NCBI GenBank assembly: GCA_028699855.1
Contig: JAQVTV010000058.1
Location: 1-6,342, forward strand
Reading direction: 5' to 3'
Source: Candidatus Izemoplasmatales bacterium
Lineage (GTDB): Bacteria; Bacillota_I; Bacilli_A; Izemoplasmatales; Hujiaoplasmataceae
DNA length: 6,342 nt
The translations under genes and the position numbers were made by a program. Positions 1 through 6,342 of the stretch are shown piece by piece. Below the pieces are notes generated by a model. The model worked only from the letters and a program-made list of their open reading frames with translations. It was not told the origin of the DNA and made no database searches. Position 1 is the first letter of the stretch; each line of letters begins with the position of its first letter.

Positions 1-2473
1 CATCGATGGCATTCATTTCCATGATGCTTAAGTTCAGTGGATCGTAAAACGCGATTTCATGCGCAAGTTCCAATATGCGTGTCATATTACTCAAGAACGC
101 CTCTTTGACTAGGGTGACATGCGTCGGATCCGCAGCGAAGAGATATTCCACATCATAGTAGATCGTGATCACATAGTCCATGATCAGGGTCAAATCGACC
201 GAGTCGTCATTGAGGATCAGATCGATGGCTTGAGATACAAGAATCACCTGTTCAAACGGTCCCAATTCTCCGGATTCCATCTGTTGTAGAACCGTAAACA
301 CCATTTGAACCTTTGCGACATCGATGGATTCGAGGAATTGATGGAGTTCGTGATACGTGTGATCAAGCATCGTAAGGTATTCTGGAATTTTGGGCAAGAT
401 GAGCGCAATCAACTGAGCTTGCTCGCCTTCTTCAAGTCCAAGCGACCGAATCAAGATCTCAAGGATCGACCCGCCGGCATCGGCGATGATATCCATAAGT
501 TCATATTCCGTGAATACGACTTCAAAACGGTCGAGGATGATGAGTAGTTCATCGATATATAGACATATGGTTACCGGATCAAACAAAGTCTCCGGATCGA
601 ACGATTCATTGATGAACTCCGTAATCAGGGAGAACATCGGTTCGGATATGCCCTGTAGATTGGCGTCGATCGCATCGTATAAGGCGTTGACGACGCTACG
701 AAGCGCTTCAAGCCCCTCAGGCGATGTCAACCATTCGTATGTTCCCGATAAGAAAGCGGCTTCATGTATGAGTTCCTCAAGTATGCCTTCATATTCCTCA
801 ATGGTTTGCGAATAATGCCGAGCATCTTCAAAGAGAGGTAGATAATACTCATAGAAATGGTCTCGCAACCGCTCAGCGACCGGCATCGGATCTGGAAGCA
901 TGGTGTCCATTTCAGCCATTAATTGAGCCTCGATCGCCGCGATGTGCGTTTGATAATAGTCGATAACCGCGATGTACATATCGATCAACGTGACATAATC
1001 ATGTTGAGTCGACTGGGGTAAACCATCAATCATCGCATTGAGCGATAGCATGTATTGTTCGGCGACGGTAGGATCGATTTCGACATAAGTGTAATAGATG
1101 TACTGTTCCACAGTCGGAATCATGCTGAAATAAGTGACGTCATGAATCCAACCTTCATCGATATAACGCCACAGTTGTTCTTGATATTCCATAAAACGCT
1201 CATGATATTCGATATAGCTGTCATAAAAGGCAATACACACATCTGGGTCACTGGTATAGGTCATACAGTAGTCATGGACTTCAAGGAGCAATCCATCCAT
1301 CAGGAGCTGATGATACGAAACCCATTCATTGAGATCGGCGATGATGGCGATGACATCCTCATATGCTAGATTGTCCAACTCATCGGCAACGAATTGCACA
1401 ATGGCGTGAGCAATCATATCCGTCATGAGTTCCTTCGTGAAGCCTGCGGTTTTCGTTGACTCATACCATAATTGAAACTCTTCATTTGTCGTGACATCGA
1501 ACAAGGAATCGCGAAGATCGGGAATCTGTAGCAATAGATGATACAAATGCTCTTCCGATTGGATTCCTGTCATATGCAATATCATGCCCACGATTTCCAG
1601 CGCTTCTTCATGGCCGACATTCTCACCCGAGATCGAACTCAATAGCGGGAGAAAATCGTTGAAGTCAAACTCGCCCGATCCGTGTTTGTAATGTGCTTCA
1701 TATATAGCATAGACCACGAGATTAGCTTGAACGTTGTGCAGATCATGATCCCAACCGATAAAGGTGTATGTATAGTCATCACTTTCCGGATACTGAGGAT
1801 CTGACGGGGGCGTGACATCCGCACCCTTGAGGACGATGATGGTTTCAATCAATGTCCCATCGGGATTATAAAAACTCACGCTCGCATAAATGTCTTCGGT
1901 ATCCGTGGATTGCGTGGTTTCGACAGTCGTGGTCGGCACAGTGGTCACCGGTTCAGTCGTCGGTGCCTCAGTTGTGGGCACAGTAGTGACCGGTTCAGTC
2001 GTCGGTGCCTCAGTTGTGGGCACAGTGGTGACTGGTTCAGTCGTCGGTGCCACAGTTGTGGGCACAGTGGTGGCCGGTTCAGTCGTCGGTGCCACAGTCG
2101 TCGGCACAGTGGTGATCGGTTCAGTCGTCGTTGTCTCAGCCGTCGGCACAGTGGTGGCCGGTTCAGTCGTCGGTGCCTCAGTCGTCGGCACAGTAGTGGT
2201 AGGTTCTGAAGTATCCGACGACGTTGAAGGCATGTCGGTGGTAGGAACTGAAGTCGGGACAAATGTGGTCGGGATCGATGTATCGGAATCCGATGTGACA
2301 CTTCCAGTCGTGGGAGAAATCGTCGTCACATCAAAGGTTGATACTTCCGTTGTCACTTCATCCGTCGTGTCAACTTGTGTGGTGAAACCAGTTGGTAAAG
2401 TCATCCCCTCACAAGCAGAAAGTACAATCACAAAAAGCACGCAAAAAAACAGTGCTGTAAATCTTCTTTTCAC
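1..2473 (-). CDS. Large surface lipoprotein with Thr/Pro repeat stalk, one InlB B-repeat and a long acidic helical region (C-terminus beyond window)
   Basis: The frame is open from a GTG at 2473 to the window edge: 824 codons, no stop, so the C-terminus is missing. The start is fixed by AGGAGG seven bases upstream and by a lipoprotein signal: K2-R3-R4, a hydrophobic stretch, then lipobox L-S-A-C with Cys21 as the predicted lipidated residue. Residues 22-193 are rich in Thr, Pro, Ser and Val, including six 14-residue repeats at 97-180. Residues about 197-260 read as a single InlB/Listeria-Bacteroides B-repeat (Flg_new type), with the typical F-Y-N-P-D-G-T, TFIGWD and VVYAIYE segments. Residues about 265-824 have no domain I recognise. 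They look alpha-helical, rich in Leu, Ile, Tyr, Asp and Glu, with about 105 acidic against about 15 Lys/Arg by hand count. Cys403 and Cys413 could pair. I infer anchoring in the outer face of the membrane with the stalk projecting the rest outward. Ligand and function are unknown. Confidence 0.92.
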   Translation of the reverse strand, partial: MKRRFTALFFCVLFVIVLSACEGMTLPTGFTTQVDTTDEVTTEVSTFDVTTISPTTGSVTSDSDTSIPTTFVPTSVPTTDMPSTSSDTSEPTTTVPTTEAPTTEPATTVPTAETTTTEPITTVPTTVAPTTEPATTVPTTVAPTTEPVTTVPTTEAPTTEPVTTVPTTEAPTTEPVTTVPTTTVETTQSTDTEDIYASVSFYNPDGTLIETIIVLKGADVTPPSDPQYPESDDYTYTFIGWDHDLHNVQANLVVYAIYEAHYKHGSGEFDFNDFLPLLSSISGENVGHEEALEIVGMILHMTGIQSEEHLYHLLLQIPDLRDSLFDVTTNEEFQLWYESTKTAGFTKELMTDMIAHAIVQFVADELDNLAYEDVIAIIADLNEWVSYHQLLMDGLLLEVHDYCMTYTSDPDVCIAFYDSYIEYHERFMEYQEQLWRYIDEGWIHDVTYFSMIPTVEQYIYYTYVEIDPTVAEQYMLSLNAMIDGLPQSTQHDYVTLIDMYIAVIDYYQTHIAAIEAQLMAEMDTMLPDPMPVAERLRDHFYEYYLPLFEDARHYSQTIEEYEGILEELIHEAAFLSGTYEWLTSPEGLEALRSVVNALYDAIDANLQGISEPMFSLITEFINESFDPETLFDPVTICLYIDELLIILDRFEVVFTEYELMDIIADAGGSILEILIRSLGLEEGEQAQLIALILPKIPEYLTMLDHTYHELHQFLESIDVAKVQMVFTVLQQMESGELGPFEQVILVSQAIDLILNDDSVDLTLIMDYVITIYYDVEYLFAADPTHVTLVKEAFLSNMTRILELAHEIAFYDPLNLSIMEMNAID
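1934..2185 (-). repeat. Six tandem 42-bp repeats coding a 14-residue Thr/Pro unit
   Basis: On the plus strand the block beginning gttcagtcgtcg recurs at 1951, 1993, 2035, 2077, 2119 and 2161, exactly 42 bases apart. Partial or decayed copies lie on both sides, to about 1921 and 2217. In the coding frame each unit reads like TTEAPTTEPVTTVP. The third position is E or V in five units and the unit second from the N-terminus has drifted (TAETTTTEPITTVP). Because 42 is divisible by three, gain or loss of a unit would change stalk length without shifting frame. Proline- and threonine-rich stalks are common in Gram-positive surface proteins as extended spacers and possible O-glycosylation regions; that role here is inferred. 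Confidence 0.95.
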
Positions 2474-2480
2474 ACCAATA

Positions 2481-2486
2481 CCTCCT
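2481..2486 (-). promoter_or_regulatory. Ribosome binding site deciding the GTG start of the large lipoprotein
   Basis: A perfect AGGAGG on the minus strand stands seven bases before the GTG at 2473. No ATG lies nearby in this frame. The reading from GTG immediately gives a positively charged, hydrophobic, Cys-ended signal peptide, so the GTG is the start. Confidence 0.85.
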
Positions 2487-2521
2487 CTGAATTTTATGCA
2501 CGTGTCGTGGAGCGTCTTATA

Positions 2522-2550
2522 ATTATATATATAGCACATAGATACTTAAA
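2522..2550 (-). promoter_or_regulatory. Candidate sigma-A promoter for the large lipoprotein gene
   Basis: On the minus strand a perfect TATAAT lies at 2527-2522. A weak TTTAAG at 2550-2545 (three of six matches to TTGACA) is 17 bases upstream. Transcription would begin near 2514 and give a leader of about 40 bases. The region is very AT-rich, with overlapping TATA-like hexamers, so the exact -10 is uncertain. The poor -35 would suit an activated or otherwise regulated promoter. Confidence 0.45.
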
Positions 2551-2558
2551 AATCTATG
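2537..2558. promoter_or_regulatory. Inverted repeat overlapping the candidate -35, possible operator
   Basis: CATAGAT at 2537-2543 and ATCTATG at 2552-2558 are perfect inverted 7-base arms around an 8-base centre. The centre contains the candidate -35 hexamer at 2545-2550. A dimeric regulator bound here would block or modulate polymerase. The sequence is AT-rich, so chance occurrence is possible. Confidence 0.35.
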
Positions 2559-2568
2559 AGATATTTAA
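2540..2568 (-). repeat. Pair of direct repeats TTAARTATCT upstream of the candidate -10
   Basis: On the minus strand TTAAATATCT (2568-2559) and TTAAGTATCT (2549-2540) start 19 bases apart, about two helical turns, placing both on the same DNA face. The second copy overlaps the candidate -35 and the inverted repeat. The arrangement resembles a tandem activator or repressor site; no known box is recognised. Confidence 0.35.
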
Positions 2569-2641
2569 GATTTTTTTAACAATTGCTCACATATTCATTA
2601 TTACTACCCAGAAAAAACAATAAAATTTCTCGCGAATCCCG

Positions 2642-2690
2642 ACTCGTATGCATCCATGGTTTCTACCATCAGATGCGTTTCCACTCGAGT
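2642..2690. other. Imperfect long hairpin in the intergenic region
   Basis: Three nested 5-base stems share one axis: ACTCG 2642-2646 with CGAGT 2686-2690, GCATC 2650-2654 with GATGC 2672-2676, and ATGGT 2656-2660 with ACCAT 2665-2669 around a TTCT loop. Bulges and an asymmetric interior loop separate them. No T-run follows directly on either strand, so it does not look like a terminator. It lies just past the terminator of the beta-propeller gene and about 90 bases upstream of the candidate promoter at 2522-2550. It could be a decayed element, a small-RNA structure, or chance. Confidence 0.4.
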
Positions 2691-2698
2691 TAAAACTC

Positions 2699-2723
2699 AA
2701 AAAAAGAGCCCCTAAGGGCTCTT
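2699..2723 (-). terminator. Intrinsic terminator of the beta-propeller lipoprotein gene
   Basis: On the minus strand AAGAGCCC (2723-2716), loop TTAG and GGGCTCTT (2711-2704) form a perfect 8-base-pair stem, followed by five further T residues to 2699. It begins 25 bases after the TAA at 2749. The plus-strand side has no T-run, so it acts in one direction. It separates this gene from the large lipoprotein downstream. Confidence 0.93.
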
Positions 2724-2748
2724 GATTGAAACTGTTGATGTGTGCTGT

Positions 2749-4626
2749 TTATTCGTAGTCAAAGGCTAAACGAGAGACAAAATTGAAATCATCATCCATC
2801 TGATACTGCTGGATTTGTCGATATGACACGGTATAGATCATATTGCCGATCATCACAGATCTTTCGATGGAATCATACCAATATGCGTAAGTATGGTCTT
2901 CGGTTTGATGAGTCAGTTTGGCCAGATAGTCCAATGAACCTTCATACCCGACTTTAAACACATAGACGGATTGTATGGACTTATAGTATTCGGAATCATA
3001 TTCCAAGATCGGAATGGCCATATAGACATAATCCGCATCATCCGGTTCGTAACTCACAAATGCTTTATGATCGTATTGAACAGGTGTGTAACTGTAACTT
3101 CCGGAGACGAAATACGTGTCGATTCCCACCGGTGCATCTCCGGAGACATCGTAAAGCGATATTTTCACGCCGGTAAATACGGTTTGTCCATACATATTGA
3201 CTTCTGCTTGGCGGCCTACACCAATCTGAAGATCGTCTCCGAAAAGATGTAAATAATCCGAGACTCCATCCTCATACCATTCTCCCAGAATTTCTGGATC
3301 AAGCGGATCGGACAAATCGACTTTGTACAGCGGGTCCGTTTGGACAAAGGTCACGACATACCCGACATCTCCGTTAAAACGCACCGCATAGATTCTTTCG
3401 CCGGGTTTTCCCAATCCCGTCAATTCCGAAACCTGCTCTAAGACACCTGGCTCGGACGCATCAAAAATGGTTATTTGATTGTCGATGACCCATTGATCTT
3501 CAAGATAATGATGACAGGTTGTGGCAATCCGAAAATGGCCTTCATGTTCATCCATCGAAAACTGATTCAATGGCGTTCCAGCAACAGACGCGGAAGCTTG
3601 AAAAACGAGGACGCCGTTCTCATTTGCAAAGCGGTTGATAATCGTGGTCTCCAAATATCTCATAGCGACTTCATCGTAGACGTAACGATACACCGTGCAG
3701 TAGAGGTTTTCTTTGCTCATGTAGATTTGATACGCGCTACCGAGATAGGCATCGACTTGAGCTTTCTTATCTCCTTCCACAGCGAATGATGCGAGAATGA
3801 GATATTGTGCGGACACATAGTCGGAAGGCATGTAATAAATGTTTCTGGCGGGCAACGTGGTCAGATTCTCAGACACAGTTGAATCAATATATCTTGGAAC
3901 ATAGAGGCCATCGCGATACCCGTAATATGAAGCATAATTGTTCATGATCAGAAAGACATTTCCATCGATCAAGCGACTTTGAGTGAGCGAAGCCGACTCG
4001 AAATAAAGGGTCTTGTCGATCTGGATATTCTGTGCATCAGACACATCAAGGACGAAAACGCGGGTCCCATAGGAATAGTAATAGGGCATGAAAATGTAAT
4101 CTCTTGAAGGACTTGAGGTTTCCCCGAAAATATCGTCAGAATCAGAATAGACGGTTTCTGTACCAATCAAAACGACTTTATCTCCAGCCAAATACATATT
4201 CTCCAGATACCCGGACTCAAAGACAAAAGTGTCCGTGATATTTAGTGATGCCGCTTCGATCATGAAAAATCGATCTTGTGATACGACATAAATATAGGTC
4301 CCATCCGTTAAGATGGTGTCCGCCTCATTCACCCCATCGACTTGATCATTGCTTTCGCTATGGGATTTCAGTTCCGATGACTGAGTACTATCCGCCTCTG
4401 CAGACATCCACACATCGCCATCCATGATCCCCAAGGATGGAACATTTCTCGTGATGTATTGGTTATCCTTATAAAACGTATCCAAGTAACTCTTCAATTG
4501 TTTATAGGTTTGAAATCTGCCGACGGTTTCCACTTCTTTGTAATCGATGTCTTGCACGTTTAGTCCACATGCAACGAGTGAAAAGGTGCCAAACAGGGTG
4601 ATCAATGCAATCAATAATCGTTTCAT
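2749..4626 (-). CDS. Secreted beta-propeller domain lipoprotein (PF09826/COG4880-like)
   Basis: This is a complete 625-residue protein. The ATG is supported by AGGAGG seven bases upstream. K2-R3, a hydrophobic stretch and lipobox S-L-V-A-C predict a signal peptidase II site with lipidated Cys20. Residues 38-51 (FQTYKQLKSYLDTF) and a Ser/Glu-rich linker lead into VDGVNEADTILTDG (96-109) and YIYVVS. This is the entry motif I know from the family of secreted proteins with a C-terminal beta-propeller distantly related to WD-40 repeats. RIYAVRFNGDVGYVV (411-425), DPLYKVDLSDPLDPEILG (431-448) and VMIGNMIYTVS (591-601) also fit the family. Family length is usually about 600-700 residues, so it is not truncated. 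Molecular function of the family is not established; I infer an extracytoplasmic binding scaffold tethered to the membrane. The peptidase gene ends 68 bases upstream and a strong terminator follows. Confidence 0.93.
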   Translation of the reverse strand: MKRLLIALITLFGTFSLVACGLNVQDIDYKEVETVGRFQTYKQLKSYLDTFYKDNQYITRNVPSLGIMDGDVWMSAEADSTQSSELKSHSESNDQVDGVNEADTILTDGTYIYVVSQDRFFMIEAASLNITDTFVFESGYLENMYLAGDKVVLIGTETVYSDSDDIFGETSSPSRDYIFMPYYYSYGTRVFVLDVSDAQNIQIDKTLYFESASLTQSRLIDGNVFLIMNNYASYYGYRDGLYVPRYIDSTVSENLTTLPARNIYYMPSDYVSAQYLILASFAVEGDKKAQVDAYLGSAYQIYMSKENLYCTVYRYVYDEVAMRYLETTIINRFANENGVLVFQASASVAGTPLNQFSMDEHEGHFRIATTCHHYLEDQWVIDNQITIFDASEPGVLEQVSELTGLGKPGERIYAVRFNGDVGYVVTFVQTDPLYKVDLSDPLDPEILGEWYEDGVSDYLHLFGDDLQIGVGRQAEVNMYGQTVFTGVKISLYDVSGDAPVGIDTYFVSGSYSYTPVQYDHKAFVSYEPDDADYVYMAIPILEYDSEYYKSIQSVYVFKVGYEGSLDYLAKLTHQTEDHTYAYWYDSIERSVMIGNMIYTVSYRQIQQYQMDDDFNFVSRLAFDYE

Positions 4627-4633
4627 AGGTTAC

Positions 4634-4639
4634 CCTCCT
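4634..4639 (-). promoter_or_regulatory. Ribosome binding site of the beta-propeller lipoprotein
   Basis: The minus strand reads AAGGAGGG at 4640-4633, with the AGGAGG core seven bases before the ATG at 4626. In the 68-base gap to the peptidase stop I find no convincing -35/-10 pair on this strand and no terminator hairpin. Read-through from the peptidase gene is therefore the simplest source of transcript. Confidence 0.85.
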
Positions 4640-4694
4640 TCATTTGATACACTGAGTAAACAAATCGGAAGATATATTTATTGGTATAATCTCC

Positions 4695-6342
4695 TTAACG
4701 TGTCAAACGCAAAAACAAATCGATGTCATTTTTGAGGAGTCCGAGCGATTGATGCCAGAATTCCGGTTTCTCCACATCGATTCCGGCAATTTTCGCAACC
4801 GCCTCAACACTCATTTTTCCCGTCTTTGAAAGCAACTCATCATACAAAGGGATGAAGCGCGCTTGATCCTGTAGATATTTCGCATACAAGCCTTTCGCAA
4901 AAAGCAAGCCGAAAGCGTAAGGCCAATTGTAGAAACTAAGATATCCGGAATAGTAGTGGGATTTGCATACCCACATGTAGGGATGGAGGAATTCGGGATC
5001 CAATCCTTCGCCATAGCTCTTCTTCTGTGCCTCGATCATCATATCCTTGAGTTCGTTCTCGTCAAACAACGTATGTTTGCGTCCCGAAAACAATGCGCTT
5101 TCAAAGTAGAAACGCGAGAGGATGTCCACGATGACCTGCGTTGCATCTTGGAGTGATGCTTCCAAAAGGTAGATTTGTTCTTCTTTTGACGAAGCATCTT
5201 TAAATGCCGCTTGGTTGACGATGGTTTCGCAAAAGATCGACGCGGTTTCGGCGAGCGGCATTGGATATTCGCCATTGATAATCGATTCAGAGAAAATGGT
5301 TTCCCCATGATAGGCATGGCCGAGTTCATGAGCCAAAGTGATGACATCGCCAAAAGCTCCGTCAAAATTCGTCAATACACGACTCTCTTTGATCGATGGA
5401 AGATTCGCACAAAAAGCACCCCCGACTTTTCCTTTTCGCGGCAAGTAATCCACCCAACCTTCGGTAAATGCCCTTTCAACCATTTCTGGAAGACGGGTGT
5501 TGAAGGTCCGGAAATTTTTGAGAATATAAGCATTGGCCTCAGGTATCGTGAACTTTTTCTGCGTTTTGCCAAGAGGAGCAAACAAATCATAAAAGGGCAA
5601 GCCATTCTTGTGATGGAGCAATTCGGCCTTTCGTTTCAAATAACTCCGGAAAACAGGGAGAAATTGTTCCATGGCCTCGATCATGGATTGGAGCGTTGTT
5701 TCTTTGATTCTACTCTTCGTCAAGGATTCCTCGAGCGCACTCTTATATCCGCGGGCTTCTGTCAATGTGTTGACTTCGCCTTTGATGGAGTTGATCGCTG
5801 AAGCGATCGGTTTTTCGATTTTCTCATAGGCCTTGAGTTCAGCGAGATAGGCGTTCTTACGCACCTCGGGGTCCGGTTCATAAGCGAGGTTTCTCACTTC
5901 AGACAAGGTCATCTCTTTGCCTTCATATGTCACAGATAAAGTAGATGTCAACAAAGACTGCAATCTTCCCCATGCCATCGATCCGTTTTGACGGAGTTTG
6001 GCAAGCAGTGCTTCTGTTTGATCATCCAGCATTCTCTTCGCTTCCATCGCGAGCTCACGGAAGTGAAATGCATGTTCTTGAAGCAAGGGGTCACTCTGTA
6101 GGGTTGCTTCAAGATTGGGAAGTTTCCCAACCCATTTGCAGAACTTTGCCTCGACGAATTTGATTTGTGTGGCTTTCGTCTGCAAGCGATTCATCACTTT
6201 CAAGGCTTCCAGATTCGTCGAATCCGTCGCTTGACGCAGCGAAGCGAAACCGATGAGTCGATCCGCAAGTGTTTGAAGTCTTTGGGAGATCAAAATATAG
6301 TGTATGAGTTTCTCCACTTTTTGCTCATCATTGTCATATGCA
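4695..6342 (-). CDS. pepF: Oligoendopeptidase, PepF/M3 family (N-terminus beyond window)
   Basis: This is a zinc metallopeptidase of family M3 that cuts short peptides inside the cell, a step in peptide recycling and use. Numbering from an internal GTG codon at 6317, HELGH is at 330-334 (5330-5316), with His330 and His334 as zinc ligands and Glu331 as catalytic base. Glu357 in PLAETAS is the likely third ligand. The run AFCANLP (301-307), ESRVLTNFDGAFGDVITLAH and the C-terminal KSHYYSGYLSFYNWPYAFG match the pepF/M3 subgroup (TIGR02290 type). Residues about 93-182 correspond to the oligopeptidase F N-terminal domain. The frame continues unbroken through eight more codons to the edge, and no ribosome binding site precedes the GTG. 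The true start is therefore outside; members usually have about 590-600 residues, so some 45 are missing. The TAA stop is 68 bases before the lipoprotein ATG, same strand, possibly one transcript. Confidence 0.95.
   Translation of the reverse strand, partial: AYDNDEQKVEKLIHYILISQRLQTLADRLIGFASLRQATDSTNLEALKVMNRLQTKATQIKFVEAKFCKWVGKLPNLEATLQSDPLLQEHAFHFRELAMEAKRMLDDQTEALLAKLRQNGSMAWGRLQSLLTSTLSVTYEGKEMTLSEVRNLAYEPDPEVRKNAYLAELKAYEKIEKPIASAINSIKGEVNTLTEARGYKSALEESLTKSRIKETTLQSMIEAMEQFLPVFRSYLKRKAELLHHKNGLPFYDLFAPLGKTQKKFTIPEANAYILKNFRTFNTRLPEMVERAFTEGWVDYLPRKGKVGGAFCANLPSIKESRVLTNFDGAFGDVITLAHELGHAYHGETIFSESIINGEYPMPLAETASIFCETIVNQAAFKDASSKEEQIYLLEASLQDATQVIVDILSRFYFESALFSGRKHTLFDENELKDMMIEAQKKSYGEGLDPEFLHPYMWVCKSHYYSGYLSFYNWPYAFGLLFAKGLYAKYLQDQARFIPLYDELLSKTGKMSVEAVAKIAGIDVEKPEFWHQSLGLLKNDIDLFLRLTR

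Noticed and set aside
305..1369. Short plus-strand frames at 305-547, 486-815 and 1055-1369
   Set aside because: All lie antisense to the uninterrupted 824-codon lipoprotein frame, and none has a start signal or a recognisable motif.
1945..2301. Arg/Leu/Pro-rich minus-strand frame, and the Arg/Cys/His-rich plus-strand frame at 1910-2209
   Set aside because: Both are alternative-frame readings of the same repeat array. Repeats with a period divisible by three keep all frames open.
1890..2522. Plus-strand open frame of 210 codons coding a Val/Gly repeat protein
   Set aside because: It is the antisense reading of the 42-bp repeat array. Its repetitiveness comes from the Thr/Pro stalk on the minus strand, it has no good ribosome binding site, and it runs through the other gene's start, ribosome binding site and part of its leader.
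4642..4665. ATTTG/CAAAT inverted repeat between the peptidase and the beta-propeller gene
   Set aside because: Five AT-rich base pairs around a 14-base loop with no T-run is too weak for a terminator or a credible operator.
5211..5801. Plus-strand open frame of 196 codons inside the peptidase gene
   Set aside because: It lies wholly antisense to a well-conserved M3 peptidase containing the zinc site, and the translation has no recognisable features.
6315..6317. GTG at 6317 as the start of the peptidase
   Set aside because: The frame is open upstream to the window edge, no ribosome binding site precedes it, and the protein would be about 50 residues shorter than the family.

Overview
The window carries three genes, all on the minus strand, in the order (by transcription) oligoendopeptidase, beta-propeller lipoprotein, large surface lipoprotein. 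The two outer genes run off the window edges: the peptidase lacks its N-terminus and the large lipoprotein lacks its C-terminus. I see no tRNA, rRNA, CRISPR array, transposase or phage gene.

The organism looks like a low-to-moderate GC member of the Bacillota/Mycoplasmatota side of the tree. The support is strong AGGAGG ribosome binding sites, one GTG start, two type II (lipobox) signal peptides, an InlB-type B-repeat, and a PepF-like M3 peptidase. Both visible stops are TAA and no in-frame TGA is used as Trp, so nothing suggests the Mycoplasma code. Placement below this level would be guesswork.

Region by region: 4695-6342 is a PepF/M3 zinc oligoendopeptidase (cytoplasmic peptide degradation) with HELGH and a downstream Glu ligand. 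After 68 bases without an evident terminator comes 2749-4626, a complete 625-residue lipoprotein of the secreted beta-propeller family (PF09826-like). It ends in a clear intrinsic terminator at 2699-2723. The intergenic stretch 2474-2748 also holds an imperfect hairpin (2642-2690), a candidate promoter with overlapping inverted and direct repeats (2522-2568), and a strong ribosome binding site. From 2473 to the left edge one frame stays open for 824 codons. It encodes a lipoprotein with a Thr/Pro stalk built on six 42-bp tandem repeats, one InlB B-repeat domain, and more than 550 residues of very acidic, apparently helical sequence that I cannot assign to a family.

The peptidase and the beta-propeller lipoprotein could be co-transcribed. 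The large lipoprotein appears to be a separate unit with its own promoter. No shared pathway is evident beyond two neighbouring cell-surface lipoproteins. The part most likely to be undescribed is the acidic helical region of the large lipoprotein.
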